Shown here one piece after another: positions 1 through 11,056 of a stretch of DNA of 64,000 nucleotides. A program made the position numbers and the translations under genes. Source of the stretch: Varanus komodoensis. Taxonomy: Eukaryota > Chordata > Lepidosauria > Squamata > Varanidae. Location: positions 15,313,591-15,377,590 of the forward strand of contig NW_025335409.1 of the NCBI RefSeq assembly GCF_004798865.1, read 5' to 3'. Positions within the stretch are counted from its first letter, which is position 1; each line of letters starts with the position of its first letter. Below the pieces are notes generated by a model, which did not search any database, was not told where the DNA came from, and saw only the letters and a list, made by a program, of their open reading frames with translations.

Positions 1-1199
1 CATTATAAGGAATGAAAATTACAAACTGTACTTTCCCATTATGTAAATAAATTGCTTAGTGGTAAATAACCCTTCTGCTTTCCTTCCTGTCTGATTATAC
101 CCATTTAGCATAATCTCTTTAGTTACATGCTCTTTTGCATCTACTTTGTCACATTCTCCTGATGCAAATGCCAAAGATGGATTGCTAATGGCTGCTGTTT
201 CATTCCTTTGTGAATCTGGTCTGTATTAGCTTATTTGTTCCTTGATGAGTATTTAATTATTGATGCACCATGTGGTTTAATATTTGACTTTATTTGATAA
301 CTGATATTCAGTGGTATGTATACGGGTTGACAACTTACAAAATTTCATGTTTGACAATTGCCAAAATTCCTAGGCACATGAGAACTCTGAATGAGATTTC
401 TCACTGTAAAAATGGTAACACAAGCTGCTTTGGAGGCTTGACTCAGATCAGAGCCAAGGTGCTGGCAGAAAAGTTTTTTAAAAACTTTTCCTTCTATGCC
501 TTTTTCACCATTTAATGCATGTTCTACCTGCTACTTGCCCAATGGAAGGAAAAGTGTGCGTCCCACAAAGCTCCTGTAGGATCCTATCAGTGCAAAAAGG
601 AAGTTTACATTTCATCAAGGTCTGAAAGTCTGTGGCAAGAATTAAGTTCAAACTTTAGGGCAGAATCTAATGCTGCTCTCATGCAAGCAGGACCTACCAC
701 TAGCCCAGTCTAGCAATCAAGTAATTTTTGCATTTTTTTCTGGAATGGTGCTGGTCAAGGGAGCTCATGGGGGTGCGGCTCCATGAGTGCAATGGAATTA
801 CTGGAGGCACAGTGGCATGGCCAACAGACAGGAAAGCTGGGAGTTGTAGACCAAATCCTCTCATGGGCAACAAGTTGGGGAAGTCTCTTACATAAGAACC
901 TTGGATGCAAGAAAGGGCATTGCTGGACTATATACTGGAATAAATCTTCTTACAGGAAGAGCGAAAGCTACCAGAATGGAGGGCAAGCAGCAACTGTCAT
1001 GAGCAAGAGGGACCTTTGGGCAGATGGCTGCACGTCCATCCCTGACAGTGTGAGGGGACTCTGTCTCTGAGGCAGAAGCTAAGTCATTCCCTGCCACCCA
1101 GAAGCATTGTTGCCTCAAGTGGCAGTCCAGTGGGTCTTCCAGGAGAAGGAGTGCTTGCTTGCAAAGAAGCAAGAGCCTCAGCAGGTCACTCCTCAGCTG

Positions 1200-1450
1200 G
1201 TGAGGCAGTTTTAAGGTGTGGCATAATGGATTTAAGTTAAAAGAAGCCAGATTTAGACCAGGAAGAATCTCCTCACTGTTAGAGCAGTACGACAACGGAG
1301 CCTTTTACCTGGGGAAGTTGTGGGCTCTCCCTCACTAGAAAAATGTCTGGACAGTCATCTGGGTGGGATGGTGGAACTCAGTGTCCTGCAATAGCAGGGG
1401 GTTAGACCTAATGGCCTTCTGCCCCCTCCCGACTCTACTATTCTATTATA
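1200..1450 (+). mobile_element. CR1 LINE 3' end
   Basis: The stretch contains the standard CR1 closing sequence: aaaagaagccagatttag, ctcctcactgttagagcag, gttgtgggctctccctcac, then cagggggttagacctaatgg and cgactctactattctatt. The ATTCTATT octamer-like end is the family's 3' terminus. The upstream limit is uncertain. Confidence 0.8.
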
Positions 1451-2795
1451 GCTGAGAAACTCAGCAGGCTCAGGTGATAAAAGCCTTTAGTGTCTGCCAA
1501 GCCAGTCACTCTTTGGTTAGTGCGAGTTCCTTCTATCATGTCCTGGGATTGCTCTTCCTGACCCTTGGACTCATGTATGGCCCAGCTTCTGGATTATGAA
1601 CTAAATCTAACTGCCTGTGCATTCATTTTTGCCTGCTATCTTGACCACTTCTGCCTTAGTTTGATCCTCACTGGACTGAAGACTTGGTGCTTGAGCATTT
1701 GCCTCTTCTGTTACTTTGCTTTTAGGTTAGCCCTTCACTCAGAGGCTGGGTTCACACATAACAACAAGACACAGAGTTTGTACCACAAAATGCTCTGTTG
1801 TGCAGTCTGAACCCTGTTTGGTCTTACCATGTGGTACATTTCTGTGGAAGCATGGAGAGACACAATGATCTATTGTATGGTTTCCATAATTCAATCTAAC
1901 TTATATGGTTATCTGAATCCAGAAATGAAGTTTCTGTGCAGTTACTATAGAGTCTGGTGGAAAGAGCAGCAATTGCAGGAGCCATTCTAGCCATCCAACC
2001 TCTATATGCAGACCAATGAAAGAGAGGCAGGTGATACAGGCAGGAGAAGTGTTCTCTGGCATTAAATTTCAGCCATGGAGGCTGATGGGATACATACTGC
2101 CAGCAGTAGGATTAACCATGTATGTGTGGAAACCATTGTCTGACAGTCTAAGCCTTTTAAGAGACAAAGCCACTCAGAAACCACATGGCATGGCTTAGCA
2201 TTACATGCAAACACAGCCAGAGTCTGTTTCAACTAAAGCAGAACAGTTGGCATATTAAAGGTTGTATGAAACCTCTGCTTTAATTCTACATCCTGCTAAG
2301 AGTGGCAAGACAATGTTTTCAGCTATGCTACAGAATGCCAGTGTGGAAGCACCTTTTCTATTGTCCCATTGTGATCCACCCCTGCCCCATGCAACACAAA
2401 TAATAGATTTCTTTGGTGAATATGTGCAGTTATTCATATGCAGTTCCATGTAGCCAACTGTTGCATGTGGGAATCTGTGCAGAGGGATGCTAATCCAACA
2501 GTGCCATTTGAATTGGAGCATTACTGGATATCTTTCTCTTAAAATCATATACAGAGAATGATCATTAGCAGAAACCACTACTAGCTTTTCTCAGGCTCTG
2601 TTCTTCCCAGATCTGGTCAACATGACTACATAGTGGGGATATAGTAAGTTTCACAAATTCAGTCGAGTTATTCTGAGGAAGACACTGGAGAAACAAGTAT
2701 AAACTTTTTTCTGTAATGTATTCTTCCCTAGAAATTTGCACAAAGAACCTCAGGGATCCCTTCCCTACACTTTCAGTGGATGCTACTAATATACT

Positions 2796-3437
2796 GGTTG
2801 TTGTTGTCTAGCAAAGTTGTGTCCGACCCATCGCTACCCCATGGACAACATTCCGCCATGTTCTCCTATCCTCCACCATCCCCTGGAGTCCACCTAAGCC
2901 ATGGGTCCTCAAACTACGGCCTGGGGCTGTATCTGGCCCGCCATGCCCATTTATCTGGCCCACCATGTCCATTTGGACCCACCGTGCCCATGCCCGTGCC
3001 CGTCACTGCCTACCTTGCCCTACACGTGAGGAGGCAGTGGTTTGCTTGCTCGGAGAAAACGATCTCCAAGCGAGCAAGATGCTACTTTGTGCGCCTGCCT
3101 CATGGCGCATGCCCGCCCCTGCCTCGCCTCCCCTTGCTGTGCGTGCCCACCCACGCCTCACCTCACTTCGCGCACCGCCTCCACCTCAGTGCACGTGCCC
3201 ATGCACACCACCCCCGTGCTGGCCCACGTGCCCCACTGGCACCACCTTTCCGGCCCACACCCAGCACCGGCAGCTTTCAACTGGCCCCCTGGTGGAAAAG
3301 TTTGAGGACCCCTGACCTAAGCTCACACCAACTGCTTCAGTGACTCCATCTAGCCACCTTATCCTCTGCCGTCCCCTTCTTTTGCCGTCAATTGTTCCCA
3401 GCATTACAGTCTTCTCCAGGGAGTCCTTCCTTCTCAA
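2796..3437 (-). mobile_element. RTE-BovB 3' end split by a hAT MITE
   Basis: The plus strand shows the BovB tail complement (ggttgttgttgtc, gttgtgtccgac) up to 2899. It resumes at 3323 with caccaactgcttcagtgac and continues to about 3437, encoding MRRKDSLEK on the minus strand. The 415-bp MITE at 2900-3314 interrupts it. Only the last ~200 bp of BovB sequence are present. Confidence 0.9.
2900..3314. mobile_element. hAT-type MITE inserted in BovB
   Basis: The 415-bp element has terminal inverted repeats catgggtcctcaaac and gtttgaggacccctg (one mismatch over 15 nt). It is bounded by a perfect 8-bp target duplication, acctaagc, at 2892-2899 and 3315-3322. An 8-bp duplication with CA-G-GG termini is diagnostic of hAT transposons. 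It has no transposase. The interior is C-rich with degenerate CCCATGCCCGTGCC-like runs, giving spurious open frames. It is related to the element at 50684-51070. Confidence 0.93.
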
Positions 3438-3647
3438 ATGTACTGATTACCACTTCTGCACATGCTCTCTTATATTATTTCTTCACTGATTCCAAGGCTA
3501 AGCTGTTACACTGAAAACAGGTACTGGGACTCAGTCTGAAGCTCGAATCAGCCCTGAATTACTGCTGCTGTTGCTTCTACTGACAACTGACATTTAGAAA
3601 GCCCCTAACAGCTAGGTGCTTTATAATGATTGGATTAAACAGAACAA

Positions 3648-3752
3648 AAAGGGTTAGGGTTAAAGCTGAATATTTAAAGCTTTGACTATGCAGCTTTAAC
3701 ACTATAGGGTAAAGCTGCATAGGGTTAAAGCTGCAAGTTAAAGCTGCACAGA
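3648..3752. repeat. Imperfect tandem repeat of a TTAAAGCTGCA unit
   Basis: Variants of gggttaaagctg recur five to six times (gggttaaagctgaat, taaagctgcatag, gggttaaagctgcaag, ttaaagctgcac). The first repeat contains ggttagggtta, resembling the vertebrate telomere unit. Confidence 0.75.
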
Positions 3753-4464
3753 AATGGCCTTCATTCAGTCATACCAAACTCAGTCCCGTTATACTGGGAA
3801 AAGCAAATGATTGCACATAGAATACATGCTTCAGACAGCCGTGGAAACTGAGGGGCTGTGGTCAGCTTCCTGTGTGTATTTCCATATTATACACCAATTA
3901 AAATAGGCTTTAAAATAGAAGTATTTTTCTTAAAGGACACACATTGTAAAATCGAATGGGTGAGTTCACTCTCAGAAAAACTGAATATTTTTATGGCCCA
4001 AGCATCTCTGCATTTTGACTTGTTAACCAAGAAACGAACAACTTACGAAGGGCTTGTTAATTTTCTCTTCAAAGAAAAACATTCAAAACAGAAGAATAGC
4101 AAGAATCCAGACCATTACTCTACTCAAGATGATGTAACCTTTTAGGGAGAAAAATACCTTGAAACCTGACACAAGGTTCATTCTTTGTGAAGAACTATTG
4201 AGAGACGTTTCAAAGCTATACTTTTATTGACTCCAGGGCCTTCATATAATTACTGTCTGTCTCTCTCTGGAATCCATGGAATTGAACTAGTCTATTGATA
4301 ACAAATGGTGGCTCTTAAAACTAGTATTTCTGCTGGTAGTCTCAGAAGATCATGGAATTAGAATCCCACTGTTCCTAATCCTATTATGTAAATGTTTCTT
4401 TCCATGTTTCCACCATTCTCACCTTGACAATCTGCAAGTTGATGTAGTTTCAATGACCTATAGA

Positions 4465-4565
4465 TTTATTTAAGGTAATTTATATTCCACTTTTCTACTA
4501 AAAATAAAACTATTAAGTGTATTGTATAATACGTCAACACAAACATAAAAATAATTAATACAGAA
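4465..4565 (-). repeat. L2-like 3' tail remnant
   Basis: The sequence atttatttaaggtaatttat, attccacttttctac and an A-rich run fits the reptile LINE tail pattern tttatatcccgc followed by A-rich sequence. Weak match. Confidence 0.4.
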
Positions 4566-5702
4566 ATGTCCCACAATGCTGTGACACCTCAGGGCATTAT
4601 GAGAAACTCCAGTGGCTAAATGTTTTCACAGTGCTGCTAGGTAAACACACTGAAATAGAAAGAGGATCAACTGAAGCTCTTTACTGAGGGTTGTCTCAAA
4701 CCTGGAGCTGGCTTTGCTATACAACCTTTGGCTTCCCTTGACTGAACAGAGCCTTCACTAGGCACTGGCTTGGGAATGGTATTTTTATGCTTGTGAATAC
4801 TCTAACGTTGGAAATTAATCAGCAATGAATACAGGATAGATTGAACTGCAAATAGGGTTCAGTAGAAAAAGGAATGGGCAAAGTTTGGGTTAGGCGTTAG
4901 CATGAAATTTTTATGTGAATAGTGTGTATGAGTGGCAGGTGTATGTAAGAATTGCGTAAGAATTGTGTGAGTGCTTGGTGTGTGAAAAAGTGAAGTGAGA
5001 TTGAATACAAATAAAATGTTACACATAAAAACACACATCTGCAAATTTGTGTGATTCTCCACTTTCTCATTCTTGTTCTTTTAAGTAACAGAGTTTCTAG
5101 GAGAGTGTTAAACGCTGCTGTAGTTAATTCTGGCTGCTGAGCTTTATTGCAAGCATTGAACTAAAAGTGAAACAATCTGGCCAGAATCCTGTAGTATTGC
5201 TGCAATAAATCAACTTGCATAGTTAAACATCTGAATTCTTCTCCTGGCCTTTGAATGAAACAGTAGAGCTAATGACTAAGTTAAACTGAAAGGTTATGAG
5301 TTGAGAAATTAAAGCAAGAATGAGCTTGTGCTTCCTTGTCACAAACATGTCAGTATTTCACAATACATTTGAGGTTCTGTGTCAGGGTATCTGAACTTCT
5401 GAGTGTCAACTGTAGGCTGCAAAATGTTGCATTCCTCAAAACTGCAGAATGAGGTCTTTGCAGTGATGCATATTACATGCTTCTTGCATGGCTTTCTGAG
5501 ATTAAATTAACTTGGAGATTCAGTAAAGTTGAAACCAGGGCAATTAGAAGCCCGGTACATTTGGAATCAGAATTATTTTCCAGGCATAGAAACTATCTTT
5601 GCATTGTTGGTTCAGCTGTGAGTTCTCTCACCACATTCTGTACCTCCACAGTGCAAGCATGCAATGACCAACCTTCCTACAATGCCTTTGTGACCCTCTA
5701 CT

Positions 5703-5765
5703 TCAATTTATTAGACTTATACCCCGCCTTTTACTTATAACAAACCCAAAATGGGGACATGGGAG
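5703..5765 (-). repeat. LINE tail remnant with cccgcc motif
   Basis: The segment aatttattagacttatacc then ccgccttttacttat is the widespread squamate LINE 3'-terminal motif in reverse complement. Confidence 0.5.
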
Positions 5766-6462
5766 AAACCCATGGGGGACAGCAACTTCAAGTGAAGCAC
5801 CTCTTGTATCTGTGGAGACCATGTTAATGAGAAGACTGGAAGATCGGGAGGTTGAAAATATAGGACACACTACTTTTCAGATAGTCACCCTCCATCTAGG
5901 GATGAAGAATGTGACAAAAGAAAAGACCAGGGCTAGAATATGCCCTCTTCTCCCAGATTTGCCCTACTCAGATACCGAAACTCAGAATACGGCTTTTACG
6001 GTGCCATGTAACTGGACCCTGAAAATATGACTTTCTTGTAAGATGGTGGATAAATGGCAGCTTTCCCAGGATGGAATTGGGCCCAAGAGCTATTTACTGG
6101 CACCTGTGTAATCTATTTCATCAACACTCATACTCATCTTGTTCTTGTAAGTGATCTTTGAAATCAGTCCAGTGAAGAGAAGTGTAAGCCTGATGTACTC
6201 ACAACTTGGGCCTATTTTTAAAACAATTGTGCCAGGTCACTGATTTACGGTAAGACAAGTCGTTTCCTCTAAAATTTCCTGCTGCTCTAGAGGGGGAAAC
6301 TATTGTATTTCCTGAATTCCACAAATACATCAAGCATTTATGAATGCAAGCAAACTATTTTATTTGTTGTATGTGCCCTAGTTAAGCACTGTTACACAAT
6401 TACAAGACTTGTTAGTTTTCCTCTATACTAATTTACTCGACGAATATACATGCAAAACTTAC

Positions 6463-6485
6463 CTTGAAAAATCACCTTTTGCTTC
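6463..6485 (-). CDS. FRMD4A: FRMD4A 23-nt microexon (EAKGDFS)
   Basis: The 23-nt exon reads GAA GCA AAA GGT GAT TTT TCA AG, that is EAKGDFS plus two bases of the next Ser/Arg codon. The known FRMD4A protein continues after ILQ with EAKGDFSS, so the identity, frame and phase all agree. The acceptor is ttgtaactttacag with a preceding T-rich tract and the donor is gtaagttt. It is too short for ORF callers. Because 23 is not a multiple of three, skipping it would shift the frame. The following exon was not found before base 1. Confidence 0.9.
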
Positions 6486-6936
6486 CTGTAAAGTTACAAA
6501 AAAGGGAGAGGGGGGAAAATATCAACACACACACAGCGATATAAATGTAGGCATATATTTCTAAAAGTACAAGAAAGGTTGTTGGGGTTTTTTTGTTAAC
6601 ATAAATGATCCCATTTTAAAATTAAGGTATCACTATCTGGTTGGATACAGACTTAGTTATGCTTAGAGTAGACATAATTATTTTGATGCATCCATTCAAA
6701 GCATGAAGAGGTTTGTATCCAAACCATTGCATTTATATGTGTCAGCTTTCACAACAATAATTAAGTTTCTTGTAGGTGTCTTTCATAAGCACCTGAAGCA
6801 AAAATTGGCCAACTGGTTTCGGCAGTCTGTTTTTTTTTTATCCCCATAGACCACCAGGCCTTTTATTTGTAGCATATGACTTCTTATTCAGTATCTCTGA
6901 ACACTTAAGTGCATACATAACGTGTGTAAGTTGGGG

Positions 6937-7063
6937 GTAGGCATTTTGTGGTCCTCAAGATGTCCTCACACAGCAACTCCTATCAGCCCTAGCCAGAATA
7001 ACTAATGCTGAGACAGGATGGGATCTGTAATCCAACAACTTCTCGAGGTTGCCTCACTCCTGG
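6937..7063. repeat. Palindromic MITE-like repeat (copy 1)
   Basis: The arms agcaactcctatcagcccta and gatctgtaatccaac pair around a short centre. They belong to the family whose consensus reads roughly gactacaactcccatcatcc ... gggagttgtagtcc. Eroded. Confidence 0.5.
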
Positions 7064-8889
7064 TTTACATAATCCTGAGTATGTAAACTTACTTAACAAA
7101 CCTAGGTCTTGCTTAACAACTCTAGGTGCATCTTCTGGCACTCTCGGTAAACAGTATACTGCTTAAAAACAGCACAAATGTAAGCCAGTTCTTTTTTCAA
7201 TTAAGGGACTAAGGAATCGCAAGGAATTGTAATTCTGTGAAGGCTGCAGAAGTCTCATGCACACACACCTCACAACATTCCCAGAGTACTTCAGGAGAAT
7301 CTATAATAATTAAACACAAGCTTGTAAATTTCTACTAGCATTGTCATCTGTAGCAAGTGAGAATTGACTTCAGGCATTCAAGCAGAGAAAATCTGGTAAA
7401 TATGAAAAGATCTGGCTGGGTTTCTTTCCCCGAAGGGACTGACAAGCATCAGTATGTATGGCAAGCATGTCAGTAAAGTTTTGCTGGCTTGTAAGTTCTG
7501 TGACATTTTTGCAAGGCTGAGGTATAAAATTTTACATTTGTTGCCTAGATATGCCTTTATATTCTGGTTTAATCATGGGAGAAAGTAAAAGCCTTATGGT
7601 TTGATTATGTTCAAAAGACTGGCCTTAGTCCAACTTTCTAGAAGCATACATGTGCTTTTATTGGAGCTTTGGATTCCTTTAATAAGCCAGGCACATTTGG
7701 GACAGCTCAGTTTCTTCTTCTATTTTCCTTTGGACACAAATACCCTTTTCCCAAGATTTGTACTTCCTAAGCCACCACTCAAGGGAGCCCAAAATGTTTG
7801 TTTTATATATTTCATGTGTGAGAACATTGTGACTTAACTCTCAGCCATCAACCCTCATGATTATAACCAAGTTCTGCACAGTGCTGCTCTGGGCTGTGGG
7901 ATCAAAGGTGTTGTTCTGAATTTTAAGTGCCAACATTTTGATTGGGAGTGAGTTGCCTTGCACAGCAGACTCATCCTGGGAGAGCAGGGCTGATGCAGAG
8001 TGAAGAAATGGATGTGAAGTACTTGGAAACTTGATACATATGCAAATTTTGTTTACTTTGTGCTTTATGCTAAGAAAATGATTTACCAAAAGGGATCACT
8101 TCAAGCCTTTTAGATTGCTTGAATGTAGGGCTTTGGTATTTCACAGAGGGTGGGTTCTCATGACATGGCAACTTACAATGCAGCACAAACTGTGTGGTGT
8201 GGAACATCTGCCAGAGCGTCCACAATTATGCCCAGTGGATGATCAGGCACATTGTGAGTCCTTGCCTACCTCTTTCCCTCTCCTTGGTGCTCCTATGGGT
8301 ATCTCAGGAAACCCCACAAGAGCACTGAGATATCCCCTGCTGCCTTAAGATCAGAGGGCCCTTGATATTGCTCCCTGTTGGCTCCTCTGGCCTGAAATGG
8401 CTGGTGACAGAGACTGAGAAGACCTCCAATGGCCTTCAGCAGAGGAAGCCTCCAATGGCCACCCCCAAGTGTTACTTGGGCACCCCCAAGTGACTGTCAA
8501 TGACACTCCTGGGTTAAATGCTTAGAAAGAGTGGCAAGGGGACTGATTGTGATTGATCACTGGTAGCTGATCATGGATCAAACAATCCAGGTCATGGGAT
8601 GTCAGGTTGCCTCATGAACTACAATGAAGCCACTCTGCCAAACCATCCAGGATGCACAACACAACAACCTACCATAGTTATAGGCCATGGTTGGTTGTCC
8701 TGTGATGCAAACTCAGTTGATGTGTTGTTCCTTCTTAGGTCTGTCTAAAACCCCAGGAGTTTTGTTTTGCTACCTATACCAGTCTTACTATGTGCCTGAC
8801 ATAGGAGGCGATGATGTAGTGTTAGATGGAAAAAAAGAACAACTCCTCCTACTTTTCTTGTCTAAAAATGTATTGGATTGTAACATAAA

Positions 8890-9077
8890 AGCAGGTTGCT
8901 TACCTGCAACTGATGTTCTTTGAGTGGCCATCTGTGCAGTCACACATATGGGTACTGTGCCTGTGCAGTGCCTGTGGCCGGAAGATTGATAGCTAACGGT
9001 TTGGCGGGAAAAACTCCGCTCCCCTCCCCACTAGCAGTATATATGGAGTGGAGTGTCCGCCATTTTCCAGTCTTTGA
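8890..9077 (+). repeat. DIRS inverted terminal repeat, low-coordinate copy
   Basis: It runs from the caggttgcttacctg end inward to ccattttccagtctttg. Its reverse complement aligns with 14709-14869: shared blocks include the cacatatgggta segment, ttgatagctaac, and the TATATA-containing agtatatatggagtgg. This copy extends about 20 nt further outward than the other, which is usual for DIRS elements, whose two termini are not identical at the tips. In element orientation this is the 3' terminal repeat. Confidence 0.9.
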
Positions 9078-9263
9078 CAGACCGGACGTTCGCTCTCTAA
9101 GAAACAAATTGTAACTAAGCATAATTTAATTTGCTTAATTTAATTTAATTTTTTATTTTATCGACAAGAAGAAAAAATATTGTGTAGGTACCGAGAGCAA
9201 GAGTAACACAGTACCAAAAAACACTACCACCCAATGACACTGAGTGGGGCCGGTGGGTGGGTG

Positions 9264-9361
9264 GTGTGACTGCACAGATGGCCACTCGAAGAACATCAGT
9301 TACAGGTAAGCAACCTGTAAGCTTTTTTCGTCGTGGCCTCTGTGCATCACACATATGGGTA
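9264..9361 (+). repeat. DIRS internal complementary region
   Basis: The first half (about 9264-9318, through gccactcgaagaacatcag and ggtaagcaacctg) is the reverse complement of the low-coordinate outer end at 8891-8945. The second half (about 9320-9361, gcttttttcgtcgtggcc through cacacatatgggta) is the reverse complement of the high-coordinate outer end near 14829-14869. In DIRS replication this region is thought to template joining of the two ends of the linear cDNA into a circle. Its position just inside the 3' terminal repeat is typical of the family. Confidence 0.9.
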
Positions 9362-9414
9362 GATTAGCAAGCAAATTACCAAGCTTACCCATACTGGAAG
9401 GAGGGAAGGTGTCA

Positions 9415-10480
9415 TCAACGAAGAATTGTTGAAAGAATGGCTCTGCCAAAGGAACAATCCTGCCTAGCACAGACATCCAGCCGATAATGCTTTGCGAATG
9501 TACATTTAGTGGCCCAGGTGGCAGCCCTACAGACATAGTCAACCGGAACTCCCAATGCGAAAGCTGAAGAAGCAGCTTCAGCTCTAATAGAATGGCCTCT
9601 TGGGACGGTAGGTAAGTCTATCTCGGCCAATTGATAGGAAAGAGTAATGGTTTGGACTATCCACTTAGAGAGTCTCTGAGGGGTAACTGCAAAACCTTGA
9701 TTTTGCTCAAAGTACTTCACAAAGAGTTTAGTGGAATGTCAAATAGACTCAGTCCTTGATCTATAAAAGGTCAGGCAGTGCCATACATCGAGCGTATGCA
9801 AGGTTCTCTCAATCGGATTCGACGGAGACAGAAAAAGGCAGGCAAGACAATCTCCTGACCCAAGTGGAAGGAAGTAGCCACTTTGGGAAGAAAAGAGGGG
9901 TCCATACGTAGGACCACTTTTTTCCTGTGGAAATTCAAATACGGAGGGTCCACCCTGAGAGCATAGAGTTCACTAGCTCTCCAAGCTGACATAACCGCCA
10001 CCAGGAATGCTGTTTTCCAAGAAACAAGATGAAGGTCTATTGTCGCCAGGGGTTTGAAAGGAGCTCTTGTTAGTGCCTGTAATACCATTGATAGGCTCCA
10101 CATAGGCATAACCGGTCTAAACATCAGGTGAAGGTTATGGAGCCCTTTGAGGAATCTTTTTAGCAGTGGTTGAGAGAAGATGGAGGAGCCTTGAACTGTA
10201 CCCCGGTAGTATGAAATTGCTGCCGTATACACTTTTATGGAAGATGGCTTAAGTCCGGAATGATGGAGTTCTAAAAGGAACTGGAGGATGTGGTCTATAG
10301 ATGCTGACTGTGGAAGGAACAAGCGAGACTCGGCAAAGATAAAGAATCGTCGCCACTTGGCCGCATATGGCTTTCGAGTTGACGGCCTTAGCGCAGAATC
10401 AAGAATGCATTGGATGTCTGGGTGAAACCACATCGAACCTGATGGTGCATCCGTTGGATCTGAAGACAGATGGATGGCAG
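9415..10480 (-). mobile_element. DIRS tyrosine recombinase region
   Basis: The N-terminal SAM-like part is visible (LRPSTRKPYAAKWRRF, LKPSSIKVYTAAISYY), then the catalytic-domain segment AWRASELYALR carrying the first conserved Arg. Nearer the low-coordinate end lies GHSIRAEAASSAFALG with the H-x-x-R box, followed by CRAATWATKCTFAKHY. These are hallmarks of the DIRS tyrosine recombinase family. The region is inactive as it stands. Confidence 0.85.
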
Positions 10481-10570
10481 ATGGATGCGAGGCATGGCGC
10501 ACCACGTCAGATCCGGGGACAGAATCCGTAGAACGTGTAGATAACATCGGTAGCGAATCGGCGCTGACTG

Positions 10571-11056
10571 CTATCGAATTCGCCAGGCTGTCAATTTCAG
10601 TGATGTCAAGTCTGGATGGCAAATTGTGCCTTCTTGCTGGGTGATGAGATACGGAACTTGTGGGAGTTGACGATATTCTCCTTGAGAAACGCGAAGAAGC
10701 GTTGAAAACCATGCTTGCCGTGGCCACCATGGAGTTATCAGCAGTCCAGTGGCCCCGTTGTAGATTATCTTCGATAGTACTCTCATAATGAGGGGAATTG
10801 AAGGGAAAGCGTAAAAATTCATATTGTTCCAAGGGATCATAAAGGCATCCCCTGGTGACCCTTGTCCGATTCCCGCTCTCCAGCAAAAGGTCTTGCATAC
10901 CCTGCTGTGGTGGGTGGCGAATAAGTCTATGTCTGGGTGACCCCAACAATGGAATAGCTGGTCGCACGTCTGGCGATCTAGTTCCCATACATGAGACATG
11001 GACATGTGTCTGCTTAAAAGATCAGCTTCCACATTGTCTGTATCGGCTAGGTGCAC
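10571..11056 (-). mobile_element. DIRS methyltransferase-like region
   Basis: A block beginning with DNVEADLLSRH, then PDIDLFATHHSRVCKTFC, a DAFMIPWNN segment, YAFPSIPLIMRVLSKI and TPWWPRQAWFSTLL. This arrangement follows the RNase H in vertebrate DIRS polyproteins and has been compared with Dam-like adenine methyltransferases. Its function in the family is uncertain. Confidence 0.7.

Larger units (their letters stand above)
1..6462 (-). other. FRMD4A: FRMD4A intron downstream of the microexon (partial)
   Basis: Intron in phase 2 with donor gtaagttt, open at the window edge. It contains a CR1 3' end (1.2-1.45 kb), a BovB 3' end interrupted by a hAT MITE (2.8-3.44), an AAAGCTG-rich tandem stretch (3.65-3.75) and L2 tails (4.5, 5.7). 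The next FRMD4A exon was not found. The stretches 1-1.2, 1.5-2.8, 3.8-4.4 and 4.6-5.7 kb show nothing recognisable. Confidence 0.8.

Noticed and set aside
2780-3343. A 187-codon open frame on the plus strand, Pro/His-rich
   Set aside because: It runs across the BovB/hAT junction and through the low-complexity C-rich interior of the MITE. Not a gene.
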